Notes under the pieces: generated by a model | What the model saw: the letters and a program-made list of their open reading frames with translations, nothing else | Told to the model about the DNA's origin: nothing | The model's database searches: none | Shown: one piece after another, positions 36,666 to 47,819 of the stretch | How the letters are laid out: each line of letters begins with the position of its first letter | Numbering within the stretch: the stretch's first letter is position 1 | Position numbers and translations under genes: made by a program | Assembly (NCBI GenBank): GCA_027625915.1 | Contig: JANTQA010000057.1 | Location: 5,952,001 to 6,016,000, forward strand | Direction: 5' to 3' | DNA from: Anaeramoeba flamelloides | Lineage: Eukaryota > Metamonada > Anaeramoebidae | DNA: 64,000 nt

Positions 36666-37001
36666 AGAAAATTAATAAAAAGAGTCCTAAAGGTCTGCTG
36701 TTAGCATATTCCAAAAGTTTTCCAAATACTCTTAGGATTTGAATCTCTTCAAATAAAGGATCAATTCTCAGAAAAATGAAAAGTTAAAAATGATGTGAGC
36801 AAAAAACATTACAAGAAAAAGCAAAATAGAAATCAAGTAAACTGTTTTTATATAGACTGATCCAGGAACACCCTGAGGCTGGATCTTTATAAACAAATAA
36901 AAATAATTTCTTTTATTTGTTTTTATGTTTTCTTTTTTCAATGAATGGCTTGCCTTTCTTTTTGTAAATTGCAAACGACTTTCGTCAACAGGCTTTTACA
37001 A

Positions 37002-38326
37002 TCAAATGTATTTTGAAAAAGTAGTTGTGATATCATTTACAACAAATTTATCTGAATTTTGAATCTCTTCACATTGCGACATTGGGTGAGAATTTGTTAC
37101 GAAGAATAATTCAATTTTGGAGTCAAGCAAAATTTTGATAAACTTCTTGTGTCGAAGTGCCAAATGGGTACACATTGCATAAATTTTTTTTGCGCCAGAC
37201 TCTAAAAATGCATTTGCCGCAGAAATAATGGTGTTACCCGTGGAAATAATATCGTCATATAGACAGACCACCTTCCCCTTAACATCACCAATGACTTGCA
37301 GCGTTTCGATTTCATTGGTTTGACCAACCCAGTTTGATCGATAAATGGCAAACCCTGCCTCCAATTTTGTAGCATATGAGTTTGCCCATTTTGTTCTTCC
37401 CAAATTTGCACAGCCAACAACAAGATCTTTCTTTGGGATATTCAACTTTTGAAAGCTTGAGATTAGTGTAGATTCTGCATATAATTCTCTTCGGATTGAA
37501 GATCCCTTTGTTTGTTTAGAAATTTTAAATGGAGTTGAAAGAATTTTGAAATTGAAAAGACAAATGTTAACGGAGGAAAACGCACAACAGGTGACAGAAA
37601 ACAGAAGAGAAGAGAATAATTCCAAAACAAGACTGTTTTCTTTTTTTTTCTTGTTTTTGTTATTTTTCATGTTTTTCTTTGTTTTCATGTTTTTGTTTGT
37701 TTTTGTGGTTTTGTTTGTTTTTTTGTGTACAATTCCAAGCACAATTAAAACGAATATTTACTTCAAAATAATGGCACATTCCATGATCGTGAAGATCTAA
37801 GAGCAAAAATAAATTTCCATTTGTACAAATAGGTATACAACTCAACATTCTACAAGACGTTTTTGCAACAACAACTTCGCCGGACCTCGTAGCTCTTGAG
37901 ATAGTGGAGTATCCAAAATATGGAATTACAATGATAAGCTTTTTGGCTCCAAAATTGGACATAGCCATACCAACACGTAAAAGAATTAAAAAATCTTCGT
38001 CTCGGTGTGTTGAAGAGACAAAAATACATGTGTTGCCCTCGATGGGGTATTCTTCATTAATACCAACTCGGTGATATGTTTCGCCATCAGAAAATTTCTT
38101 TTTTTGGAAATTAATATTTAAAAGAAAAAAAAAATGTTCAGATCATATAATTTAAGAGCAATAAAAGATTTGTTTAGTATTTTGTTTTTGTTTCAAAGAA
38201 AGAAAGATTTACCTTAAGAGTTAAGTTTCCTCTTTTGAAATTAGGTAACTTTTCGAGCAAGAGATCTGCAAAATAACTTGAAGTCTCGGTTGAAAAGACT
38301 AAACCTTTGAAATTTTTTTTACTCAT
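37002..38326 (-). CDS. Ribose-phosphate pyrophosphokinase (PRPP synthetase), divergent class
   Basis: Three exons on minus: 38326-38213, 38097-37762, 37505-37002; all introns phase 0, GT-AG (115 and 256 bp). The joined protein is 317 aa, the usual PRPP synthetase length. It makes PRPP from ribose-5-phosphate and ATP for nucleotide, histidine/tryptophan and NAD synthesis in the cytosol. Seen: KFSDGETYHRVGI near the N-terminus, LIIVIPYFGYSTISRA, LLLDLHDHGMCHYFEGSS (the LDLH metal/substrate region) and VVCLYDDIISTGNTI, the PRPP-binding loop with paired Asp. The classical RQDR motif after PYFGYA is absent; STISRATRSGEVVVAK stands there, as I recall for a separate bacterial/protist class. Exon 2 joins exon 3 as CHYFE-GSSIRRELYAEST, aligning with FFDIPVDNLYAEP of the family, which fixes the intron although the exon-3 frame runs open about 240 bases back into it. 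Confidence 0.93.
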
Positions 38327-40059
38327 TTAGTGAAAGAGAACCAAAATAAAACCCTATTGGAAAAAAATAAAAAAATTCTGCTCTTTTTTTTTGGTAATTT
38401 GGTAACACATTGATTGGAAATCGTTGGTATTCACCCGAATCCTGTAAATTATAAAAATCAAATAATTAATTCAAAAGATATTTAATTTTATAATTTTGGT
38501 TTTTGAGTTTGCTTACTGGAAAAAATTTATATGATTTATAATCCTTTCTGAAAGAAAAATGAGAAAAAATTCCAAAATATTTTACTTTTTTCAATTTTGA
38601 AATCTGTTTTTAATGAAGGTTTTTTGTGGATCCAATTATCTAATTTAACAGTGGGAGAACTAAATAAGCAGAGATACAAAGAACATTCTATTTTCTTCCA
38701 TAATCTTATTGTCAATGATTGAGAATAAATACCAATTTTTACCCATTATTTTTCTAAAAACAGTTGTTGCTCTAATTTCTTTTTCTTACTAAAGGCAATA
38801 GAGTACTTACCTTGTTATTTATTCAATTACCTTTTAGTTTACAAAATTCCAATATTAATTTTTAGAAAATAGTTATTCTGGTTAGAATATGTTTATTCGA
38901 TTCCATTTTCAATAAAAAATATCTTGATCCTTTTCATTTGAATTTTTGGAAATAAAAAACAAAAAGTAAAAATTTGACAAATATTTTTATTTTTAGAAAT
39001 CCCATTTTTGGTAATTTTAGGTAATTTGAAACCAACAAATACATATTTTTCAAATTGTTTTTGGCTGGCACAAAAAATTCATAAAATAATTGAAAAACAA
39101 AATCTGCCATGTATGAAAACGAATTGAAAATTATTTTGTTATATTTTTTTGAGAGTTTAAAAATGAAATAACTGTGATCAATTGTATCACTAATTTGAAA
39201 AAATAAAAAATACAGTGATCAAAATAATACAAGCTCAACGACTATAATCCATGATAGAAAAAAATAGTCCGAGCTTTTTTTTCTTCTTGTTCCAATGTAA
39301 CATCCAATTCACTACCCAATAGTATACCTAACTTTCAAATCAATTTTGATAGTAAAGTCCTTGACATTTTCAGAAAAATTTAAATTAGGAATGCAATTAG
39401 TTGAAAATTTTTGCTAATATCTCAATTTTTTTGAAATTTTTTGTTTTTTTTGAAATTTTCTCTTAAATTTACTCTATTTTTTGAGTCAAATTTTCCAATT
39501 TGATCCTTAATTTTTTATTATTTCTATTCAAATATTAGAACTTTAATAAACCAATACCAAATTTAAATTAGGATTTATTGTTGGTTTATTTGATTGGTAG
39601 GTGTATAGGTCTTCTTAAACAAAATAAACACACTTTTTATTTTGAAGTACATATTGAACTTTTCTTCACTTTTTTTTATAACAACAGTACATGTTTTTTC
39701 TTTTTTTTTAAAAAAAAACAATGAAATTATTGAAATGTTGTTATCAAGAGAAAATTCAACTCCAGTTGAAATAATAAATTGTAAAATTACTATAAAACAA
39801 TGAATATAAAAATTTTTAGTTATTTTTTTTCATTTCAATTTCCAAAATTGGTAAACATAAGTTTAATATTTTTTTAGTTCTTGGTATTATAATCTTTTAA
39901 AAAATGTTTCTAAAAACAAACAATTCAGCCTAAAACTTCTGAAAAACTTTTTTTAAAATACCGAAAAAGACATTCTTAATGAAAAGAATAATGAAAAGAA
40001 TAATGAAAAAAAATCATTTTAAATGTCTAAAATTTATATAGATAAACACACTTTTTAAA

Positions 40060-40183
40060 TCAAAAAGGACCCACTATTATTGTAGAAATAGAACATATTC
40101 TATGAATATAATTTAAATTATTCTCAAAATAATTTTTCGATGATGAAATATGATTATTTTTTATAATTTTGAAATTTTTTTTC

Positions 40184-40216
<33 letters not shown>

Positions 40217-40510
40217 CTGATTTTTAAAAAAAGTAAATTTGATTAAAAAAGATCCTTTAAAATTCAAATTAACATTAAGAAAATTGAGGCTTTGTTATTT
40301 CTTTATAAATTCAAAAATTGAAAATTAAAAAATCTTTTGTAAACAATTTTAATTTTCCAAAAGAAATTGAGAAATTTTCCACTAGAAGTTCTACTAAGAA
40401 GGGTATAAAAATATTTGTAACATTTTTTTAAAAAAATTAAGGTTATTCAGGCTTTACTTTTGATGAATATCAACTGTAACTGAATTTTATCATTGCTCTT
40501 ATTTCTAAAC
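40060..40510. repeat. Segmental repeat, partner at 56660-57130
   Basis: Shared: gaagaaatagaaca.attc..tga.t, caaattaac.ttaagaaaattgagg, caattttaattttc.aaagaaattgagaaatt, gaatatcaact, attgctcttatttctaaac. Same order and orientation. Confidence 0.8.
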
Positions 40511-40571
40511 AATCTTCCTTTTACCCATTCTTAATAATCAGGTGAATTTTTCATTAGTGGTTACTCATGTC

Positions 40572-40955
40572 AAATATGATTTTTGATTTTTTCCGTTTTT
40601 TTTGTTAAAATTGTGATTTTTTCATTAACTGTGATACCTTTTCTGATAAACCCGCCCAAGGGTCAGAAAAATCAGCAGTATTTTTTAGTTATTAAATGAC
40701 AACGAATTCCATTTAATAAACTATTGAAGATCTTGTGGTTTATTTGAATTTGAAAAACATATTTTCGATTTTCGTTTGATGTTTCTATCCTAAATCACAT
40801 CCTTTCTTTTTTAAATACAATAGAACGTTACTAAATACATTAAATATATGATCAAGTTTCTTTGAACTTGATTAAATACCAGAAAAGCAAGACAATTAAT
40901 GAAAAAATCACAATTTTAACAAAAAAACATGAAAAAATCAAAAATCATTTTTACA
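40572..40955. mobile_element. Foldback element, about 60-bp inverted arms
   Basis: Left arm about 40572-40632 (gatttttgattttttccgtt, ttgttaaaattgtgattttt, tcattaactgt) is matched by the inverse of about 40892-40955 with few differences. The spacer is about 260 bp with no frame. It lies at the end of the 40060-40510 segment; the partner segment near 57170 lacks it, so it is an insertion. Target duplication not resolved. Confidence 0.7.
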
Positions 40956-43189
40956 CTTATGTAGTAGTCTTCAGGTGAAATGGAGTTTAATTAGAATAAT
41001 TTTTAAGGGTGTATTATGGAAAAAAATTAATTTTAGATTTTGAATATTTTTTTTGAAGAAATTACAAATTGTTTGAGCTGTTCTCTAGTCTTTTTTGGGA
41101 AATATAGGAATTTTTTGGGGAAAATTACTTTTTTCCTTCATTTATAAAAAAATTGATTTTTCGAGTGTCCATTTTTAAAATAATTCTTAAGGGAGTAGCC
41201 ACACTATGAGAATCACTGAAATCAGTATACGGGGCTAGTTTAGTAAAAATTCTAGTGGTATTCATAAGTTCTTGATTCTCTAAAAAATTCCTTCAAAAAA
41301 AAAAATTACAAAACTTTAATTTTGCAAATATCTACGATTAAATTTTTGAAGAAAATAATAAAAAATCAATTTGGGGTAATTTATTTAATATTTTTTTGAG
41401 ATAAAATAATATAATAATTCACTGTAGTTTTTCAGATTTGATTTATATACTAAAGGTAATTATTTGAATATAATTGCAAGTGTTATCCAAATATAAATAT
41501 TCAAGAGATCTCCAAAAAAAAAAAAATCAAAATAATAATTATGTTAATTTCAAAATTATATTTTAGAAAATAAAATTTCATATTTTATTGGTATTCATTA
41601 TATAATTTTTTATTTACTAGTGTTATATTTTTCAAAGGGTTATATTTTATTTGATTATATTATTTTAATATAAACAAACAATTTTATTGATTAAATATTT
41701 TTTTTTTACCTTTTTTATGATTTTTTGGTAACTTATTTATCATTCATCAAATAGTAAGATACTTTTTGCTAGTATTTTATAAAAGCGCTGAACATATTTT
41801 TTAAATAATTCTTTTAAATATTCATAAATAAAACTAACTAATTTTTTAGAACTATTATACTAGGATTTATTTTAACTTTTTTTAAAAATATTTACTCAAC
41901 ATCAACTAATCAATTTAAAAAAATATATCAGGGCAATAAAATCAAAAAATATGTTTTTTATTACTTTTCAATCTTTAAAATTTTATTATTTTGTGGATTT
42001 TAATAATTCCCTGAATTCATAATAATTATTCTTTTCGACATATAAGATTAATTTATCATTTTTTTTTTTCAATTCCTAATCAATTTTAGTAAAATATGTA
42101 ATTATTTAGAATTGTGGGACTCTATTTTCTAAGAGTAAATTGCACATCAGGATATTGGTCTTCATACCAGTGTTAAAAATTAATTCGAATTTCTAACCAT
42201 GTAACTATTCAAGTAATTTTTACATATTTTAGAATTAGAAAATTATCTTTTTAATGAAACAAATATCTTCAAAAAAACAATCAATTTAGAAAAAGAACTA
42301 AAAAGAAATAAATTAAACCAGTGATCAGATCAAAAGATATTTTTCCTTTTGTTTTAGGCCTGATTGGTGGGTTGACTGAACATTTAAAACAACAACAATA
42401 TACCAAGTTATAAATCCTTGAATCACAACTTAGTATCTTATTAGAGCTATGAAAATATAAATACCTAGGATAATAGATAACATTAAACATATTCTATACT
42501 TTTAATTACTTTTGTATCTTTATGAAAAAAATCCCTATTAACATTTATTTAATAACGATAGCTTAAATTCTGAATATTTCACAAAAAAGTTTAATATAAA
42601 ATGATCGATCTTAAGATTGTTTAACCTTTTCTTTTGTTTAAAGGTCAAGTACATATTATTCCTTTTAAATTTTAGATTTAATAATTAAAAGAGTCAGAGA
42701 CCTGAAACTAACACGTTCATTTTTTTTTTTTTTTTTTTCATTTAAAATTTAATCTGAGAACTATATTGTTTTTTTATTTGATGTTCTGTTTGATTTTGGT
42801 TCTTTAAAGGTTCGAACTTTAAAATCAATTTTATGATTTTTAACCCAACTTAAAATAAAATCCCACAATAGAATGTTGTGATAAGAATAAAAGGTCAACT
42901 ATTAAACATTCCCCAAAGCAGATAAAAAAAATCAACTGAACAATTTATTTTGTTATTTAATTTTACTTTTGAAATTAAAATTAATAAATAATTTTTCAAA
43001 AAGAACTTTAAATCCTAAAAAGGAACTATAGGCACACCCAAAGTAAAAAATGTTGTTTTCTAACCTGCTTGGAAAAATTTTAAAAAAGTGATAATGAGAA
43101 CACAATGTTTGCTACCCCCTAAATAACAAACCAACAAATCAATGAAAAATCCAACGAAATTCTAAAGATGAAATCTTCTCTTCCAAGGG

Positions 43190-43930
43190 CTTTTTAAGGA
43201 TTTCGTAAACTAAAAAAAATCTTCAAGTAACGTTAATAGCAAAATTCAAAAAAATTTTACCGTTTCTTGAAATTGAAAAATTATGTAAAAATCTAATTAC
43301 TATAAAACCAAACCTACTTTTCAGTGCTTTTTTCAGAAATGAATTATTGTTAAAAGACTGATCCATTTTTCGAATTTTCGAAAAGTTCAAAATCCAACAT
43401 ATTTCTGAATTATTTTTAAAAAAATTAGTTTCTTTGAAAGAAGAATCAAATCTTTTTATTGTCTATAAAGGAAGTTTACAAAAATATACTTTAAAATTAA
43501 AACCACTAAGTTCTAAAATAATCTCATTTTAAAAAAACCAACTTATCTCAAAAGCAATTACAATAATAATTTTGAACCTGTAAAAAACATAATTGATTTT
43601 GTATTCAAAGAACAATTCAAATCAATTTTTTCTCTTTATTGAATTGAAAAAATAAGAGAAAAAGAACCAAAAAATTAAAATAAAAAGCCTCCCAAACTAA
43701 AATTGTAAAAGCTGCAAAATTTAACTTATAATCTAATGAAATACTTTATAATTTGATTATTTTTAATAATAATTAATCACTCAATCTTAATTTTTTCAGT
43801 GAGTTATTAACAACACAAAGATTAAATTTGACAATCGACTTTACATTTTTTTGTCAATTTTTTACAGTTTTATAAACAAATAAAATAAATTCAAATAAAT
43901 ATTTCTAATAATCAAAAAATAATAGATATT
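43190..43930. repeat. Segmental repeat copy B (uninterrupted)
   Basis: Colinear with copy A (26240-28350) and copy C (45800-47340), but with neither the LINE nor the palindrome array, so it preserves both empty sites. Weak similarity continues towards 44370. Confidence 0.8.
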
Positions 43931-44620
43931 CTTAAATACCTGATTTTAATACAAACAGTTCCTTGTTTATACTCTTAATATTTGAAAAATAATATTTTCT
44001 CATCTTTTATATTTCAAGAAATTTGATAAATATTTGTGGATAAAATAAAAATCAATTTTTTTAGATGTTAAAGTATTCAACATTTGATTGATTTTTATTG
44101 TATTTTTACTATAAGATTTAAATTTCAAGGTTATTTGTTAATGCAGACTCCCAGAAATTACTTAAAGTGAGATTACTTCAAAAATAAAAATATATGTCAA
44201 ATTTTTCAGTTTTCTAATTTGATCAAAAAATCCAATAAAAAAGGATCGGGATCTAATCTGACTGAAAATCTAATTGGGAAAAATGAACTCTTGTAAAAAA
44301 TGATAACTCATCTCTCTAAATTTGAGAAATGAATTTTAGATATCGGGGCTAATCGTTCCCTTATGAAAAAAAAAATTACTCTATTACCATTTGGGAAAAA
44401 AAATACTTTGAGTAACTCTTCCCTTAAAAATTAACCCAAAAAATTCCTCCTTTTTATTTATTTGTTAATTGATTATTTTTTAACAATAGAGAGATAAAGT
44501 GATCGAGTTTAACAACACACCAAAGTATAGGAATCCAAAGTGTTGAAATGGAGTTCCTCCGACTTTACTAATTAAATCATTTTTTTCTTTTTCCTTTTCC
44601 CAAAGAATAATGATATAAAA

Positions 44621-45445
44621 ATGACCTTGTTCAAAAACACAAACCTCTTCCAAAATCTCATTCTACTTCTCTTACTTTTATTCGTCGTTTCGTATTCTTG
44701 TAACCAACCTTCACCACCTACAATTATTGATGACACTGAAAACGGTTTCATCGAGAATAGTTCTGAGATTGTTCTTACAGTTTCTGATTCTGATCTTGAG
44801 ATCTACTATACACTCGACAACACCCCACCTGAGCCAAACTCAGGAAACAAATACACAAAGCCATTGGAAATTTCAAACCCAGGTACGATCGTGCTTCGGT
44901 GTGTCTCGTATAAAGAAGCCTGTATAACAAACGGCACATCCCAAGAAAAAATCAAATATTATACCGTTTATAAGCCGCTTGGAAAAATCACTGTAAGCCC
45001 CAAAGACGAAACACAATTTGAAGACTCTCAACTCATTACGATCACATCCCAAACAGAAGACAGTTACATCGATATTTGGTTTGGTAATAATGAAGAAACC
45101 AAGACGCGGTATATTCTTCCTTTCACTATCACATCAACAACAATCCTAACTGTCCAAGAAAGCAAACCATATTATTTACCAACAAGCGAACAAACTTTCC
45201 ATTTCATTCACAACCCCACACAAAATAATAACGAAACACCAAAAGAAGAGAATAATGAACTGGCAATAAGTTTGTCAGTTTCATTGGCTATTTCTTTAAC
45301 TCTGATCATTATTATACTTACACTCATATGGAAGAAAAGAAAACACAAAATTTCCTTAAAAAATTCAAAATTGAAGGTTCCTCCTTCACAGAAAAATTGT
45401 CTTGTTCATCGTTCAAAAAAGAAATGGGACGGGCTAATTCATTGA
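44621..45445 (+). CDS. Predicted type I membrane protein with two CHB_HEX-like extracellular repeats
   Basis: Single-exon frame of 274 aa. Residues 1-26 are a signal peptide (FQNLILLLLLLFVVSYSC; cleavage near Cys27). About 34-112 (SEIVLTVSDSDLEIYYTLDN then TPPEPNSGNKYTKPLEI..TIVLRCVSYKE) has the xxIYYTLDGTxP..Y..PI..TxIxxxAY pattern of the chitobiase/beta-hexosaminidase C-terminal-type domain (CHB_HEX_C_1), a small Ig-like fold. About 115-190 is a second, weaker repeat (ITVSPKDETQFEDSQLITIT). A Thr/Asn-rich stalk leads to a membrane helix at about 212-236 (LAISLSVSLAISLTLIIIIL) and a basic cytosolic tail of about 40 residues starting KKRKHK. Asn-Gly-Thr and similar sequons suggest glycosylation. 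Likely a cell-surface or endolysosomal protein; no catalytic domain. The G+C rise and T-rich leader support the start. Confidence 0.85.
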   Translation: MTLFKNTNLFQNLILLLLLLFVVSYSCNQPSPPTIIDDTENGFIENSSEIVLTVSDSDLEIYYTLDNTPPEPNSGNKYTKPLEISNPGTIVLRCVSYKEACITNGTSQEKIKYYTVYKPLGKITVSPKDETQFEDSQLITITSQTEDSYIDIWFGNNEETKTRYILPFTITSTTILTVQESKPYYLPTSEQTFHFIHNPTQNNNETPKEENNELAISLSVSLAISLTLIIIILTLIWKKRKHKISLKNSKLKVPPSQKNCLVHRSKKKWDGLIH

Positions 45446-45675
45446 CACTATTTCACTTTAATTTGGAAAGCCACTCATTTTTGCTCATTATTATTTTGAA
45501 AATTCAAAGTTCTTTCGAATTCTTTTTAATGATTAAATATTCGAATTTCTTTTGTTTTATTTAAATATTTTCGGTAGGAATAATAAAATTAAAATTGCGT
45601 CTGGTATGATTTGTTATTAATTAACCAATTAATTTCAAGAAGGCGTAAATAATTTATTATTTATATATCTATCTA

Positions 45676-45677
<2 letters not shown>

Positions 45678-45712
<35 letters not shown>
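45678..45712. repeat. (TA)n microsatellite
   Basis: ATCT units run into a pure TA repeat, followed by a CTTT-rich tract. Confidence 0.95.
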
Positions 45713-45715
<3 letters not shown>

Positions 45716-45799
45716 TAATACTAATTCTCTCTCTTTCTTTTCTTTTCTTTCTTTTTTTTTTATTAAATAACAATTATTAGTGGCTAGCAACTATAAAAA

Positions 45800-47340
45800 A
45801 AGACTAATAGCAAATTTAATAGCAGATTCACAAAATTTTTTACCACATCTTGAAATTTGAAAAATAAAGTCAAAAAATAATTACTAAATGCCTTACTGAC
45901 TTTTAATGTTATTTTCAGAAATATATTGGTGTTTTTAAAAATTTGATCCATTTTTTTCATTTTTGCAAAAGTTCATTTTTTTTTTATTTTGAAGGGAGAA
46001 AATTAATTTCCTCTTACTGACGTTAGGTTTTCCAGAATTTAAAAGAATGGAGTAAAATCATAGATTTTATTCAATCCCTTTGAATTCTGGAAAATCGCCG
46101 TTAGCTTTTCTTGATTTTTCTATTTATTTGGAAAATCGATAGATTTTCGTTAGGTTTTTTTTATTAATAAAACAGAAAACCTCAAGAAAAGCTAGGCACT
46201 CTACGGAACTTTCCGTTAGGTTTTTTTTAATTTCAGAAATAAACCAAAAACCTAGGCACTTTCCATTCGGTTTTTTTCAATTTAAAAGAATAGAGTAAAA
46301 TCAATGAATTTACTCAATTCTTTTGAATACTGGAAAATCACCGTTAGGTTTTCTTGAGTTTTCTGTTTATTTGTGAAGTGTTCTAGGTTTTTTTGAGGTT
46401 TTCTATTTTATTTTGAAGTGTTCTTTTGATTTTTTGTGCCTTGTTTTGTACAGAAAATTTCTTTAATTTTCTTTTCATTTCTAAAAGTAAAAAAAAACCT
46501 AACTTAAATCTATTGATTTTCCAAATAAATAGAAAACTCAAGAAAATCAATAGATTTAACAAATAAAACAGAAAACCTCAAGAAAACCTAGGCACTTGAC
46601 GGCACTCTACAGCACTCTACGACATTATATAAAACTTGATGAAACTCCCATTGATTTATATTATTATTATATTTGATAATTTTTAAATTTTCTTGACCTT
46701 TCAAAAAGTTAAAAATCCAACTTATTACCAAATTATTTTCAAAAAAAAATTATTTTCTTTGAAAAAAAAGGATTTTTATTGTCTGTGAAGTAAGTCTACA
46801 AAAATATAGTTTAAAAATAAAACAACAAATTTTTAAAATAGTTCAGTATAAAAAATCTACTTAATTTCAAAATATTTTTAATAATTATTTTAAACTTGTA
46901 AAAAATAGAATTTATTTATTTCAAGAAACATTTTTTGATTTTTTTTTTTTTTTTAGAAAAAAAAAAAAAACCAAACAATCAAATTAAAAATTTTCCCAAA
47001 ATTATTTTTTGATAAACCTGGTATATTCAACTTATAATCAAAAGAAGTAATTTTTAATTTGATTATTTTAAATCAATAATTAATAAAATTATCTTAATTA
47101 TTTCACTTTGTTAGTAACAGCACAAAGATTAACCAAATATCAATAGAGTTTTAAATAATTTCTTAATTTTTTTAAATATTCGATATATTAAATTAATTTA
47201 TTTAAAAAAAAAATTAATGAATACACTAAATATAATCTTTTTAATTATTCAATTCATTATTTATACTACAAATAATTGAAAAAAAAATAAGTACTTTATC
47301 TTTTAAATTTCAAGAACTTTAATAAATTATTAAAAATAAA
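45800..47340. repeat. Segmental repeat copy C (interrupted by palindrome array)
   Basis: Left part to about 46020 and right part from about 46690 match copies A and B. Strings such as ttttcagaaata.att.gtgttt, ttattttctttgaa, aagtctacaaaaatat and aacctggtatattcaactta are kept. The tttgat..attttt..attttt..aaaagtt context appears on both sides of the array, suggesting a target duplication. Confidence 0.72.
46025..46640. repeat. Modular palindrome array
   Basis: Chain of inverted-repeat modules. Module 1: ttccagaatttaaaagaatg against cctttgaattctggaaaat around 46030-46100. Module 2: gttaggttttttttaatttc..agaaataaacc. Module 3: ctattgattttccaaataaa..tagaaaactcaagaaa and its inverse. Border module: ctaggcacttgacggcactc..agcactctacg. 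Whole modules recur in both orientations. No coding capacity. Confidence 0.85.
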
Positions 47341-47819
47341 ATAATTTATCTTTTTTTTTTGATCTTCAAATGAGTAAATATTTATTTTATGCTTTACTGG
47401 TGTGGATTATCATTTTAAACACTCAACCCACCTGGGAAAGAATTTTTGAGTTACCTAATTCATAATTTTGGGTCCAGAGAAGAAATAAATACGGTCATGG
47501 GAAATATTTAAAACTTAATTGAGTTATCTAAAATAAAGTTGAATTAAAAGAGTCAATAAAAAAAAACAAAATAATAAATAAAATGTTAAACAAAGATAAG
47601 AAAGACCTTCTGAGCTATTAAAACTGAGATGACTTTGTGTGTCAATGATATACAAAATTATTTGTATTAGATGTTTTTTTTTTTTTAACTTATAGTACTT
47701 TGGGTTATATCTGGGAGGGGGGTTATTTGATAAATCTATAATAATTTTTTTGACTAATTTCCTTAAACATTCATTTGTATCTTTAGTAGCTACAATCTTA
47801 CAAACATAAGAAATCCAAA

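Larger units (their letters stand above)
32517..37001. other. Intergenic, no gene seen
   Basis: 32940-33460 is a dispersed segment also found at 47820-48540 and in part at 52880-53060. 33965-34080 holds one palindrome module (gttaggtttttttttt..aaaagaataaagtaaaatc). 36640-36665 is a short GAAT/GAAC repeat. The rest is A/T-rich, with only short frames of drifting composition. Confidence 0.6.
38327..44620. other. Intergenic, no gene seen
   Basis: 39213 starts a Tc1-like terminal string (CAGTGATCAAAATAATAC after TA). 40060-40510 is a segmental copy of 56660-57130. 40572-40955 is a foldback element. 43190-43930 (extending weakly to 44370) is segmental copy B. A T30 tract lies near 40188-40216. 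No coding region is convincing; the 42281-42490 frame is drift. Confidence 0.6.

Noticed and set aside
37546-37968. Plus-strand frame over the PRPP synthetase and the minus frame running through its second intron
   Set aside because: Alignment of the enzyme demands splicing at 37761/37506; the open frame in the intron is K/N-rich drift.
42816-42836. B-box-like ggttcgaac
   Set aside because: No A box at the right distance and no tRNA fold around it.
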